Part shown: positions 22,679 to 32,800 of the stretch, piece by piece
Position numbering within the stretch: the first letter of the stretch is position 1
How the letters are laid out: the number at the start of each line of letters is the position of its first letter
Virus record (IMG/VR): IMGVR_UViG_3300035670_009324
Location: 1-39,978 of that record
From: a virus
Length of the DNA: 39,978 bases
Strand: one strand, 5' to 3'
Made by a program: the position numbers and the translations under genes
Notes under the pieces: model-generated
Seen by the model: the letters and a program-made list of their open reading frames with translations, nothing else
What the model was told of the DNA's origin: nothing
The model's database searches: none

Positions 22679-24535
22679 ATGCAACAAGGACAACAACCAG
22701 GTCAAAATCCACAACAACCAAACACGGGAGGCATTCAATATGCCAATGATCTCCTTCAAAGACTCAATAGAGAAATTGAAAGTGCATTTTCAAAACTGGT
22801 CAATGAGGTAATCTCTTTGGATAATCAGTTCGCTTCGATGGGGGCAAACATGGCCGCGGTCATGGGTCAAACCCAAATGGCAATTCAGGGTCTTAGAGAA
22901 GAAACCGCAATTGCCTTACCAACAATCGTAGGTCTTGGAGGTACATTCAAAGATGTACAATCTATTCAACTTGGAATTACTCAGGGATTACAAACAAACA
23001 CTGTTCTTCTCGGAGAAACTGCATCAGACTTATTCGTTGCTTCAAGAGCGGTGGGTGTTGCTGCTGAAAATGTTGGGGGAATGGTTGTCGAATTCGAAAA
23101 TGCGGGTATTAGTGCCGGTCTAGTTCGTGATAATATTGAAGGTGCAGTTGATGCTGCAAGACGAGTTGGTGTAAACACAACCGCAGTCTTCGGTCTTGTA
23201 CAACAAAACCTTTCAAGATTGAATGAGTTCGGATTCCAAAATGGTGCCGTTGGATTGGCACGAATGGCGGCTCAATCAGCGGCTCTTCGTCTCAACATGA
23301 GGGATATTTTCGACTTTGCATCGAGAGTATTTGATCCCGAAGGTGCTATCAATGCAGTTGCTACATTCCAAAGATTAGGTGTTGCCGTTGGTGATCTTGC
23401 CGATCCATTTAGACTGATGTATTTGGCATCAGAAGATGTTGAAGAGTTGAACAGACAAGTTATCAATATGACTGAACAGTTCACTTATTTTGATGAAACC
23501 ACGAAAGAATTCAAAGTATTCCCAAATGCTAAACGAGATCTGAGAGAAATTTCAAGGGAAACTGGTATTGCTTACGATGAACTTGTGAAGATGTCAATTG
23601 GTCAACAAAAACTGAATATGATTACTAAAGATTTCAGAATTGCTGGAATTGATGAAGAATCGAAACAGTTTGTTGCAAACGTTGCGCAGTACAGTCAACA
23701 AAAAGGTGGCTTCGTCGTCAAAATTGGTAAAGACGAAAAATTGATTACTGAAATCAATACCAAAGATATTGACGAAATCAAAAAATTATCACAACAACCA
23801 CAAACCTTGGAGGAGTTGGCTGCCGCACAATTGACGGAAACTCAACTATTAAACGCAACAATTTCCCAACTGGTGACATCAGTGGCGGCACCAACAGCGG
23901 CCAGTCGTGGTTTTACTGATGTTAGAGAGGTTTTGCGTGGTACGGTGATGGGTGTACGTCAGGGTGCTGACCAAGCCTTCGGAAATCAAAGAGCCGCACA
24001 AGAAAATATCAACAAATTCCTTGAGGATTTCGGTGGGAGTATTAGTGAACTTATTAGTGGAGAAGGAAGTTTCCAATCTTTATCTAATGTAATCAAAGGT
24101 GCTATAGGTGATTTAGAACAGGGCGGAAAAAACATTGTTGATGCTTTTACTAATGTAGATTATTTAGAAGTTGGTTCGAAATACGTATCATCGGGTAACT
24201 TAGTTGTCCAAGGAGCACAGGCTGCTTATCAAGGTCTAACCTCAATTGCTGAAAAGGCTCAAAACTTTTTCATGGATGATACACCACTTACCAAACCACA
24301 GGTAACAACGGTCCCAACAGCAACAAAGGTTGAATTTTCTGAAATAAAATATCAAGGAAATGTGAATGTGACTTTAAACACTCCCACAGGTGCTGCGCAA
24401 ACATTTACCATAACCGACCAAATGGCTTACGATCTATTCCAAAATCCAACATTTCAAAAACTCAATCAGAACGCACTTCAAAACGCGATGAATCAACCGC
24501 AATATTCGTCGTTACCCAATTTGGCGATCAAATAA
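22679..24535 (+). CDS. Tape-measure-like tail protein (T4 gp29-like)
   Basis: A 618-aa protein; T4 gp29 is 590 aa. It begins with a Gln/Pro-rich tail (QQGQQPGQNPQQPN), then long amphipathic helices rich in Ala, Gln and Asn (residues about 18-330), as in tape-measure proteins, which run inside the tail tube and fix its length. The segments MGANMAAVMGQTQMAIQGL and VGVAAENVGGMVVEF are typical small-residue helices. The C-terminal part (VEFSEIKYQGNVNVTLNT) is beta-rich. The position directly after a chaperone gene with an apparent frameshift is the usual place of the tape measure in tailed phages. Assignment is by composition, length and position. Confidence 0.65.
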   Translation: MQQGQQPGQNPQQPNTGGIQYANDLLQRLNREIESAFSKLVNEVISLDNQFASMGANMAAVMGQTQMAIQGLREETAIALPTIVGLGGTFKDVQSIQLGITQGLQTNTVLLGETASDLFVASRAVGVAAENVGGMVVEFENAGISAGLVRDNIEGAVDAARRVGVNTTAVFGLVQQNLSRLNEFGFQNGAVGLARMAAQSAALRLNMRDIFDFASRVFDPEGAINAVATFQRLGVAVGDLADPFRLMYLASEDVEELNRQVINMTEQFTYFDETTKEFKVFPNAKRDLREISRETGIAYDELVKMSIGQQKLNMITKDFRIAGIDEESKQFVANVAQYSQQKGGFVVKIGKDEKLITEINTKDIDEIKKLSQQPQTLEELAAAQLTETQLLNATISQLVTSVAAPTAASRGFTDVREVLRGTVMGVRQGADQAFGNQRAAQENINKFLEDFGGSISELISGEGSFQSLSNVIKGAIGDLEQGGKNIVDAFTNVDYLEVGSKYVSSGNLVVQGAQAAYQGLTSIAEKAQNFFMDDTPLTKPQVTTVPTATKVEFSEIKYQGNVNVTLNTPTGAAQTFTITDQMAYDLFQNPTFQKLNQNALQNAMNQPQYSSLPNLAIK

Positions 24536-24552
24536 AAAAAACAATAATATTC

Positions 24553-24559
24553 TATTTAT
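24553..24559 (+). promoter_or_regulatory. TATTTAT element upstream of the 1657-aa baseplate gene
   Basis: TATTTATA starts 24 bases upstream of the ATG at 24577; the flanks ATTC and GGAAT form an imperfect inverted repeat around it. Confidence 0.42.
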
Positions 24560-24576
24560 AGGAATAAGATAAAAGA

Positions 24577-27500
24577 ATGCCAAGTCAGTTATCATTCGCA
24601 GCAACCAAATTTCTAAGAGATAAGTTATTACTTAGGAACCTCAAGCCTTACACTAAGGTGGGAGTATTTGTTCCCAATTCTCAACCTGCGACGGGCGCTC
24701 TTTTACAGAACGATTACAGTGTAATTGATTCCCCTGATGTTCTTATTGATGCTAATCCATATGTAAACGTACTTGGCGTAAAAAATGAGTTTGGACCTGA
24801 CGGTGGGTATAATTTGGATATCAATGGGTTGATAAATACCGCTCAGAACTTGTCCAATCAAGGACCTTACGGAGCGTATCCACCTTACACACAAGCCTTA
24901 CAGTTATATTCTGCGACTTTCCAAAAGTCACAATATATCAAAAACGAATACACCCCACCATTGGGTTTTATTCGTTACTACGATATTGGGGATATTATCA
25001 AAGAACAAAAAAATGCGACATATTGGGAACCACCTAGTTTCCAACCTTCATCATATTCTCCATATGCAATTATCTTACAACCCGATCCTTTTGGTGATGC
25101 GGGACCTGTGTCTGATGATTCACGAATGATGCAGATTGCTGCCGAGAGAGCAAAATTCAGTTTCAAACAAAGAGTTGATCAAAATGTTAGGAGTGAAACC
25201 ATCGGTAGAGCGAATATCCTAAATTCACTTCAGGATCCTGTAAATTTATCTCAGATTATCGCGGGTAGAAGACCAATCATTGATAGAGATTGGAAAATCA
25301 CAAGTGGTGGAGGAAGTATAATATCTCAAGGGCAAGATATTCTTCAGAGAATTGCGGGATTTACATTACCATTTTCACCAATACCTGGTGACTATTTCGA
25401 ACAAGACAATTTACAGAGAGATTTCGATTCAACACAATCATTATTGCAATCTCAGAATAGTCTCGGTGCTAGAATTTTAGGTGGATTATTTGGTTTGAGT
25501 GGATTGAGACCCAAGTCACCTTCACAAGTGTTCTTGGATTATACGGGTGCAGGTCAAAGATCCCAACTTACCTACAATATAGATCTAAACAGATACCGAC
25601 CTCAGTATAATACAGGTGGTACGGGAATTATTTCTGCGTTGGGTAATGCCATTTTAGGTGGATTTGCACAAAACGCAAGTGCAGGTACCTACTACGTTGG
25701 TAGTCCTGAAAGGGAGCCAACCTACCTAACATCGCCTCCTGGTGAAATTCCAATCAATTCGTTAGGTCAACAAGTCTTGGCACCTGTTTATGGTCCAAGT
25801 ATACTCGCAATTGACTTCGAAGGTGCTGATCAAAATTTCCAATTTGGATTGGCTGGAAGATCATTTGAGGACGATGGTAGCCTTAGTGGTGGTTTTTCGT
25901 GGGTTAGTCCAAAATGGGCTCCAAACGCGGGTAGGTATCAAAGACCTGGTGGTGATTACGGTCAAGAAGACCCTGATTTTCCAATTATTGCGGGACCATT
26001 CCAATCTACTGAGTCTATTAGATATACCTTTAGACCTGGTTCAATTCTTGACAATACACAACGATTAGTTGATTCGGTTCCAAATACTGGCGCTAGATTT
26101 GGACACGTAGGAAACGCCATTGACCAAACCTCAAAAGTATTTTTTGATGGGTATAAGGAAATCACAAAAGGTTCACAGATTATTAGATATACTGACGGTC
26201 AGGAAAATGTTGGTATAGAATACTGTAGAACTTTCACGAAAGATACTCCTTACTATACATTCAATGATTTACAGAAAAAAGATGGTAATATTAGAAAATT
26301 CTCTTATTCCATCTTGGATTCTACCTTCAATTTGAATATCAGCCCAACCAAAGGACCTGATTCTACCAATATTATCAACGGTCAGGTGACCAAATACATG
26401 TTCTCAATTGAGAATTTGGCTTGGAGAACAGGTAGTCGTCCTGGATTCAGAGTTTCAGATCTACCTGATTGCGAAAAAGGACCTAATGGGGGTAGAATCA
26501 TGTGGTTCCCACCTTATGATTTGACTTTCAACGAGGATACAACAGCCGATTTTAACAGTACGTCATTCTTAGGAAGACCTGAACCTGTTTACACCTATAA
26601 AAGTACTTCAAGAGGGGGAACTCTAAAGTGGAAAATTATTGTGGACCATCCGTCCATTTTGAATTTAATTGTAAATAAAGTTTTGGCTAACGAAAGTGAT
26701 AGACCAAAAGTTGATTCTATTGTTAGTTCATTCTTTGCGGGATGTAAAAAATATGACTTATATGAGTTAGCGAAGATTTACAATACTATTCCACTCACTG
26801 AGTTACAGGCATGGCAAGAAATTATCAACAATCCAAATACAACTAACGAACAGTTTGGGGATGCAGTAAAAGCCATATCAAGTGAAGAAGGTCAATCACC
26901 AACAGGTGGGGGTACAGGTGGTAGTGCTACCGAAGCAACACCTGTTGACACTTTGGAGCAATTTAAGAATTTTGCCTTTTACTTTGATAATGATATTCCT
27001 GGAACAAATCCAAGTTTAACAACTTCTGCAAATTATCAGGATTTATATAACACTTATACCTCACCAACTAACAAAACAAATTATGTAAATCAGGCCAACA
27101 ATAATAATAAGACGGGTGTTGAATTATTTTTCAGTGATACCATAGAACCAAATTATACTCAATTACAGGAGTTGGGGTCTAAAATATTTGATATACTACA
27201 ACAAAATCAGGCAGAAAGTATTGCACTAAAACTTGTGGGTTCAGCATCGGCACCCCAAACCGTTAGTTACAATGACAAACTTTCCGCAAGAAGAATTAGT
27301 AGTGTAGAAAATTTCTTCAAAACTTTTGATTTTCCGGGTGGTAAAAGTTTAGCAAAATTTATTGACGAGGGAAAGGTGATTTTTCAGGAAGATGCTCAGG
27401 GAGAAGTCAGTCGAGCTAATCCAAGAGTAATATCTTCAGGCGGTAGTTCTATTAAAGGGTTTACCTTGGGACCCTTCAACTGTACCTCTGAATTAACAGG

Positions 27501-29550
27501 AAAAGACAAAATCTATTCACCTCAAGCCATGGCGTGTAGAGCTGTGACATTGACGGATATAACTATCAATCCAATTGCTCCACAACCACAACCAAACAAT
27601 ATTGGTGCTGAGGCTAACTTACAACAAGATGGTTTGAAACCACAACCAATCAAACCTGGTTCACAAAACTTAGTATCAACGGTTCAGCCAACACAAGCAC
27701 TATATAAAGGTGCGTCTAAAAAATTATTGAGGTACTTGTTGAGTGAATGTGATTATTTTGAGGTTATGAAAGTTGATAATCCGTTCATTTATGATTCGAT
27801 CAAAGATAAAATAAAATATTTTCAACCTTCGTTCCACTCAATGACACCTGAGGGATTAAACGCCAGATTGACTTTCTTACAACAGTGTATGAGACCTGGT
27901 GATACAATACCAACAATTGAAACAGGTCCTGATGGAATACCTCAAAAGAAGTACAACGATGCGATCAATACTTCGTTTGGTGCCCCTCCTGTTTTGGTAT
28001 TACGTATTGGTGATTTTTATAATACTAAAATTATTCCAAAGAACCTTGCGTTCAACTACGATAAAACTTTTGATATAAATCCTGAAGGAATTGGATTCCA
28101 ACCGATGATCGTTGATGTGACAATGTCCTTTCAATTTGTTGGTGGTTCAGGCCTCAAGACTCCCATCGATACACTCCAAAACGCACTTACCTTCAACTAT
28201 TATGCAAATACGGAAATGTATGATGAGAGAGCTGAAGCAACAGAAGATACTAGTAAGTTAGACAAAGAAATTGTTGATGCCATTACTAGACAAAATCCTG
28301 TTGTTGGGGTTTCAAATGTACAAAACAATATTACAACGGATGGTGGAAACACGATAGGATTACAATCTGTGACAGGTCAGACCTCAACAGGGGTTACTGG
28401 TACAATTGAATATGGTATATTTATGAATAGTTTGGTAACACAAACACAGAGTTATTTTAGTGGAACAGTTACTTACTTGGAAAATATTTTAAGTAATTAC
28501 AACTATGGTATATTAGCCTTATTGAATAGTGATTTACGTAACAACAGAGGATACAATACTGGTACTCTTAATACCACGACAACTTTGATTTATGGAAAAC
28601 CATTACAATATCAAACGTATGTGGACAATTCCTTCAACGAACTTCTGAAAGCGATTGATGGTGGTGACATACCAATTTTTACGGACCAATCTTTCCAAAA
28701 TCCGTTGATAACAAATGCTCAAAAAAGATTATTCAAGAAGAACTACAAAGATTATGTTAATACCTATAGAAGTGGTTTCTTGAATGGTATTAGTGAAAAC
28801 ATTAATACTTTAGTTCAAATTGAACAAAATTTGGTTTTCAATTTTGACAGGATAAATTTTGTATTGAATGGTCCAACACCTGGTTCAAATGGTTATGATG
28901 GAAAAATCAACAAACAAAATATATCTGAGATTTTCACAACAACTGGAACAACTGAGATATACAATGGAAATTCATACAATACCTATTCAAAGTTAGGTAA
29001 TGATACAACTGAATTAGCAACAAATGTCAATGATTTCTTAACAAGTCTTACCACGGCAGATCTTTATGTTGGAAGTTCTTATGATAAGAAGACAGGTTCT
29101 TATACCCCACCTTCATCAGAAAATGTGACAAATACTTCACTACCAACCGTTCAGGCAAAATTGGAATACATGATGATGTCGAGAGCCTTATTAGTTGATT
29201 CTAATCGACAAGGATTTGTTGATGCGTTGAAATTAGGATTGGATCAACCCACAGCAAATGCTGTTGATTTTTACTATAACGGAATAGGTAACTCAAATTC
29301 AAGATTCAATGTTTGGAAACGAGTGAATGATACCAACAAAGGATTAGTGGAAAACTACAGAACAAGCACCGTTGGATTAAATTATGTTGAGTATACCCCA
29401 ACTTTCGGTACAACACAAAAACGTATTACATTGTTCAGTACCGATCTTACTGCGTCTGCAACAGTCAAGAAAACCCTTCAAGATATTTATTCTTCAAAAA
29501 ATAATACCGCACAAAATAATCCATATAACTTCAAACGCAAATTTAACTAA
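24577..29550 (+). CDS. Giant baseplate-type protein with an internal OmpA-like domain
   Basis: A 1657-aa protein, larger than any T4 baseplate protein (gp7 is 1032 aa). Residues about 600-700 hold a baseplate-like beta segment (KYMFSIENLAWRTG, then IMWFPPYDLTFNED, FLGRPEPVYTYKSTSRGG and TLKWKIIVDHPS). A low-complexity Gly/Thr/Pro linker lies near 770-785. Residues about 845-1000 resemble an OmpA-C peptidoglycan-binding domain: FFSDTIEPNYTQLQELGSKI, LKLVGSASA, YNDKLSARRISSVENFF. The usual GHTD aspartate is replaced (GSAS), but the second LSxRR arginine is kept. The remainder, with VLRIGDFYNTKIIPKNLAFN, looks like another structural domain. It lies between the tape measure and the LysM-like gene, and its stop overlaps the next start (TAATG). 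A baseplate role is well supported by context; exact T4 equivalence is not clear. Confidence 0.7.
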   Translation: MPSQLSFAATKFLRDKLLLRNLKPYTKVGVFVPNSQPATGALLQNDYSVIDSPDVLIDANPYVNVLGVKNEFGPDGGYNLDINGLINTAQNLSNQGPYGAYPPYTQALQLYSATFQKSQYIKNEYTPPLGFIRYYDIGDIIKEQKNATYWEPPSFQPSSYSPYAIILQPDPFGDAGPVSDDSRMMQIAAERAKFSFKQRVDQNVRSETIGRANILNSLQDPVNLSQIIAGRRPIIDRDWKITSGGGSIISQGQDILQRIAGFTLPFSPIPGDYFEQDNLQRDFDSTQSLLQSQNSLGARILGGLFGLSGLRPKSPSQVFLDYTGAGQRSQLTYNIDLNRYRPQYNTGGTGIISALGNAILGGFAQNASAGTYYVGSPEREPTYLTSPPGEIPINSLGQQVLAPVYGPSILAIDFEGADQNFQFGLAGRSFEDDGSLSGGFSWVSPKWAPNAGRYQRPGGDYGQEDPDFPIIAGPFQSTESIRYTFRPGSILDNTQRLVDSVPNTGARFGHVGNAIDQTSKVFFDGYKEITKGSQIIRYTDGQENVGIEYCRTFTKDTPYYTFNDLQKKDGNIRKFSYSILDSTFNLNISPTKGPDSTNIINGQVTKYMFSIENLAWRTGSRPGFRVSDLPDCEKGPNGGRIMWFPPYDLTFNEDTTADFNSTSFLGRPEPVYTYKSTSRGGTLKWKIIVDHPSILNLIVNKVLANESDRPKVDSIVSSFFAGCKKYDLYELAKIYNTIPLTELQAWQEIINNPNTTNEQFGDAVKAISSEEGQSPTGGGTGGSATEATPVDTLEQFKNFAFYFDNDIPGTNPSLTTSANYQDLYNTYTSPTNKTNYVNQANNNNKTGVELFFSDTIEPNYTQLQELGSKIFDILQQNQAESIALKLVGSASAPQTVSYNDKLSARRISSVENFFKTFDFPGGKSLAKFIDEGKVIFQEDAQGEVSRANPRVISSGGSSIKGFTLGPFNCTSELTGKDKIYSPQAMACRAVTLTDITINPIAPQPQPNNIGAEANLQQDGLKPQPIKPGSQNLVSTVQPTQALYKGASKKLLRYLLSECDYFEVMKVDNPFIYDSIKDKIKYFQPSFHSMTPEGLNARLTFLQQCMRPGDTIPTIETGPDGIPQKKYNDAINTSFGAPPVLVLRIGDFYNTKIIPKNLAFNYDKTFDINPEGIGFQPMIVDVTMSFQFVGGSGLKTPIDTLQNALTFNYYANTEMYDERAEATEDTSKLDKEIVDAITRQNPVVGVSNVQNNITTDGGNTIGLQSVTGQTSTGVTGTIEYGIFMNSLVTQTQSYFSGTVTYLENILSNYNYGILALLNSDLRNNRGYNTGTLNTTTTLIYGKPLQYQTYVDNSFNELLKAIDGGDIPIFTDQSFQNPLITNAQKRLFKKNYKDYVNTYRSGFLNGISENINTLVQIEQNLVFNFDRINFVLNGPTPGSNGYDGKINKQNISEIFTTTGTTEIYNGNSYNTYSKLGNDTTELATNVNDFLTSLTTADLYVGSSYDKKTGSYTPPSSENVTNTSLPTVQAKLEYMMMSRALLVDSNRQGFVDALKLGLDQPTANAVDFYYNGIGNSNSRFNVWKRVNDTNKGLVENYRTSTVGLNYVEYTPTFGTTQKRITLFSTDLTASATVKKTLQDIYSSKNNTAQNNPYNFKRKFN

Positions 29551-29870
29551 TGGACGCTTACTACAACAGATACCAACAATTTTTCGTAAATGGAGAACAA
29601 ACCGTTGTGCCTTTCGTACCACTTCCAGGTAAAACATCTGATCAAAGATATGTTTACCGAACTGGCGTGAGTAGATTAGATAAGGTATCTCAGGAGTTTT
29701 ATGGAACACCATTTTTTGGTTGGTTGATCCTTCAGGCAAACCCCCAATATGGTGGGTTGGAGTGGAACATCCCTAACAACTCGGTGTTGACTATTCCTTT
29801 CCCCCTTATATCTTCATTACAGGACTATAAAAACGGTATAGACAACTACTTCTTCTACTATGGCAGATAA
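29550..29870 (+). CDS. LysM/tail-protein-X-like baseplate protein (gp53-like)
   Basis: A 106-aa protein. The core YRTGVSRLDKVSQEFYGTP, WLILQANPQYGG, and VLTIPFPL has the LysM-like order seen in phage tail protein X and the T4 gp53 wedge family: a turn, helix with YG-x-P, an AN helix cap and a closing IPFPL strand. LysM folds bind peptidoglycan or serve as small wedge adapters. The start overlaps the upstream stop by one base and its end overlaps the 2159-aa gene by 11 bases, so all three are translationally coupled and likely belong to one baseplate subassembly. Confidence 0.7.
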   Translation: MDAYYNRYQQFFVNGEQTVVPFVPLPGKTSDQRYVYRTGVSRLDKVSQEFYGTPFFGWLILQANPQYGGLEWNIPNNSVLTIPFPLISSLQDYKNGIDNYFFYYGR

Positions 29871-32800
29871 CTTAGGTAATAATGATAATATTTTCGTTGA
29901 TTTTGACTGTCAGAATATTGTTTTAGTTGATCCCAACAAAACACAAAATACCGATGGTTCAGTTTCAGAGAGGAAGTTAGCACATGAAAATCTTGTCATG
30001 TATGCTAACCTCGAAGCCAGAGTTATACCTCGTACCAAGTTAGCCGTTGGTTCACCAATTAGTGATGCTATTCAGAACATTCCGTTAGCCACTATGAACT
30101 TCTTAAGACCTGGTGGACGTACAACCCTGAGGAATGATTACCTCAACGAAATTACGGGTCTAAATACTGTTAATGGTAAAGGGACAAACCAACCAAGTAG
30201 ACAAAGAATTTCACAACAGAATAAAACTGACGAATTTTACATCAGTCAGAATGTAATCAATCCATTGGACACGGGTCTTTTGGGTATTGAATCAATCAGA
30301 ATCAAGAACACCCGTAGTGCAACCCCCACTGTTGATATTGTTCTTATCGACACACAAGGAAGAGCCTTATTCGAAAAGGGTGAAAACTCAGAATATGCTG
30401 CGTTTTTCAACTTACCTTATCCGATATTCTATTTGACATTAAAAGGTTTTTATGGAAAGGCCATTAAATACCAATTGGTAATGACGAACTTCTCAGCGGC
30501 ATTCGAGGGTAATACCGGTAACTACAGAATCAGTCTAAAGTTCTACTCTTACAAGTACACTATTTTGGCTGAAACTCAGGTGGGTGCACTTTTTGCGGTA
30601 CCTTTCATGTATACCGCAGATTATAGAGTGCAAGCGTCAGGTGCTGAACCACCGGCCGTTCAAGCCGCCCGTGCTTCCACGGGGAATGACTTGACCTTGA
30701 CAACGAGTGTCCGTGAAACAAAGGGTGAGGCAAACATCAGGAATATGTATGCTAAGTATAAGGCTTTGGGTCTTATTTCCCCTGATCTTCCTGAATTGTC
30801 AGTTCCCTCTTTATTGGCTAGATTGGAATTATTGGAAAAAAACATTTTGGAAGGTTTTGGTCAAACTGACTTTACACCCTTATCGGACGTTCAAAATTAT
30901 TCGAAACTTCTCACAGATTTTTATAATGATGTCTACTCAAATAGTGAGGGATCGTGGTTTTCAAGATATATTGATGCCAATCAAGTATTCGCCTTTGTGG
31001 ATAGAAAACAGGATACACCTGAAAACGTAGAACCTGAGGTTGTAACTGCTTATGTATTCAAAAACAATGTAAACACAACACAGGCTAAGTTGGATGCATA
31101 TGTACAATTGGTTCAGATTGTAACTAACTACAAAAGCGCTTTGGAGAAAAATCCTACATTAGGATTGAACGGATCGTTTACTATAGATGGAAAAACAAAT
31201 AACACAACTCAGATTAGTTCTCTCAATAAAATAAAAGTTGTAAACCCATCCAAGAGTGTTGGTAATGACGATGTGTTGATTGAGGATACCTTCAGAAAGG
31301 CAATAACTGACAAAGAAATTGATTGGGAAAAAACCTTTGAACTCAGGAATAAAAGAAAGCCTACAACCACAGAACTAATACAGTTCAAAACAGAAAACTT
31401 ATTATTGTTTCAACCAACTGCGGTTAGAGTGGGGGATGAAGTTGCAAAATACCCAACTTATAATTTCGTTTTTGCTGGTGAAAACAATTTTGAAGGGATT
31501 TATAATGAAATTGTTGGTGAAATCTCAAAACAAAAAGAAAAAATAGTTGAGGCTCTGTCCGCCTTTTTAGAAAAGAAAATTGAAGGTCCAAATGGACTTG
31601 GTTTTAGACCATCGATTAGAAATATTATGGCGATGATATTTGCATCGGTTGAAGCATTTTATCTTATGATGGACGATGTTCATACTGATGCGTGGACACA
31701 GAGATTGAACAAAAAAAGAAAACAAGCGATATTCAACAATACTCTTAGTTCGGCTAGTTCAGATACTAAAGATGATACTCCAACAACAAGTACACCAAGT
31801 TTAGCAGATATTCCTGTTTATCCATGGCCTCAGTATTTGGTGGATACCAATGCTGCAGATGATGAACCATTTGAGTTAAGATATCCTGGTGCAAGGTCTG
31901 AAATAAGTAGAACGGGTGCAAATGATTTTCAGGCATGGCCTGAAGTAGAATTTGTTGAGGAATACATCAAAGGTTTGATCAAGACTGCAGATAACCCACC
32001 AGCACCAAATGGAAATGCTAACTTATCGAGAACAATACAAAGATTGTCGGTAAATGCTGTGGAATTTCCACTGACAAATATACCATACTCGGATTACCAA
32101 AGTGTGAAGTTTTTATATGAAATTTATGAAAGAGTTTTCCTTGCAGCATATTGGGATCGATTGTCTAAGAATGGGGAACCGAACTTTGAACTTTATAAGA
32201 CTTTATCCGACATTGAAAACCTCAACATTCAAACTTCTTTGTTGGGTGCAAGTCCAAGTCTTACCAAAACTCTTAAAAACATTGCATTTACACCTGTAAA
32301 TTATTTGGATGTTCTTAGATCTGTCTCTAACGATGGAACGGGATTGTCGTGGCAACAGCTTATCAGAGGTGAATTCACTTCAGATTATTTACGTGCGATA
32401 ACCACTAAAGATTTTTCAATTTTACCAAACACAACTATTTCTAATATTTCAGAATCTACAGATCAGAATGTAGAGTCTTTGAAAAAAATAGAACAGTTTG
32501 TAAAATCTTCGAAATCAAACCAAAAAGATATTGCCGACCTATATCCATTTGTTTACACAGGTTGGACACAAACTAATTTGGGTACTTTTGCCAACGGTGA
32601 CCCCTATTCAACAACTCGTAGTTTGTTTGTGAATGAAACCAAAAAGTTCGTAACAAACTATCAAGTCACCTCGAATCAGAATCAAAATAGACCATTTACA
32701 AGTGGGGATTATCTCAGTGTGAATTCACCAAGTTTATCTAATTCAAATGGTCAGAATAAAAACTTGGATTCATTTTATTTGGATAGACTCCTATCAGGTA

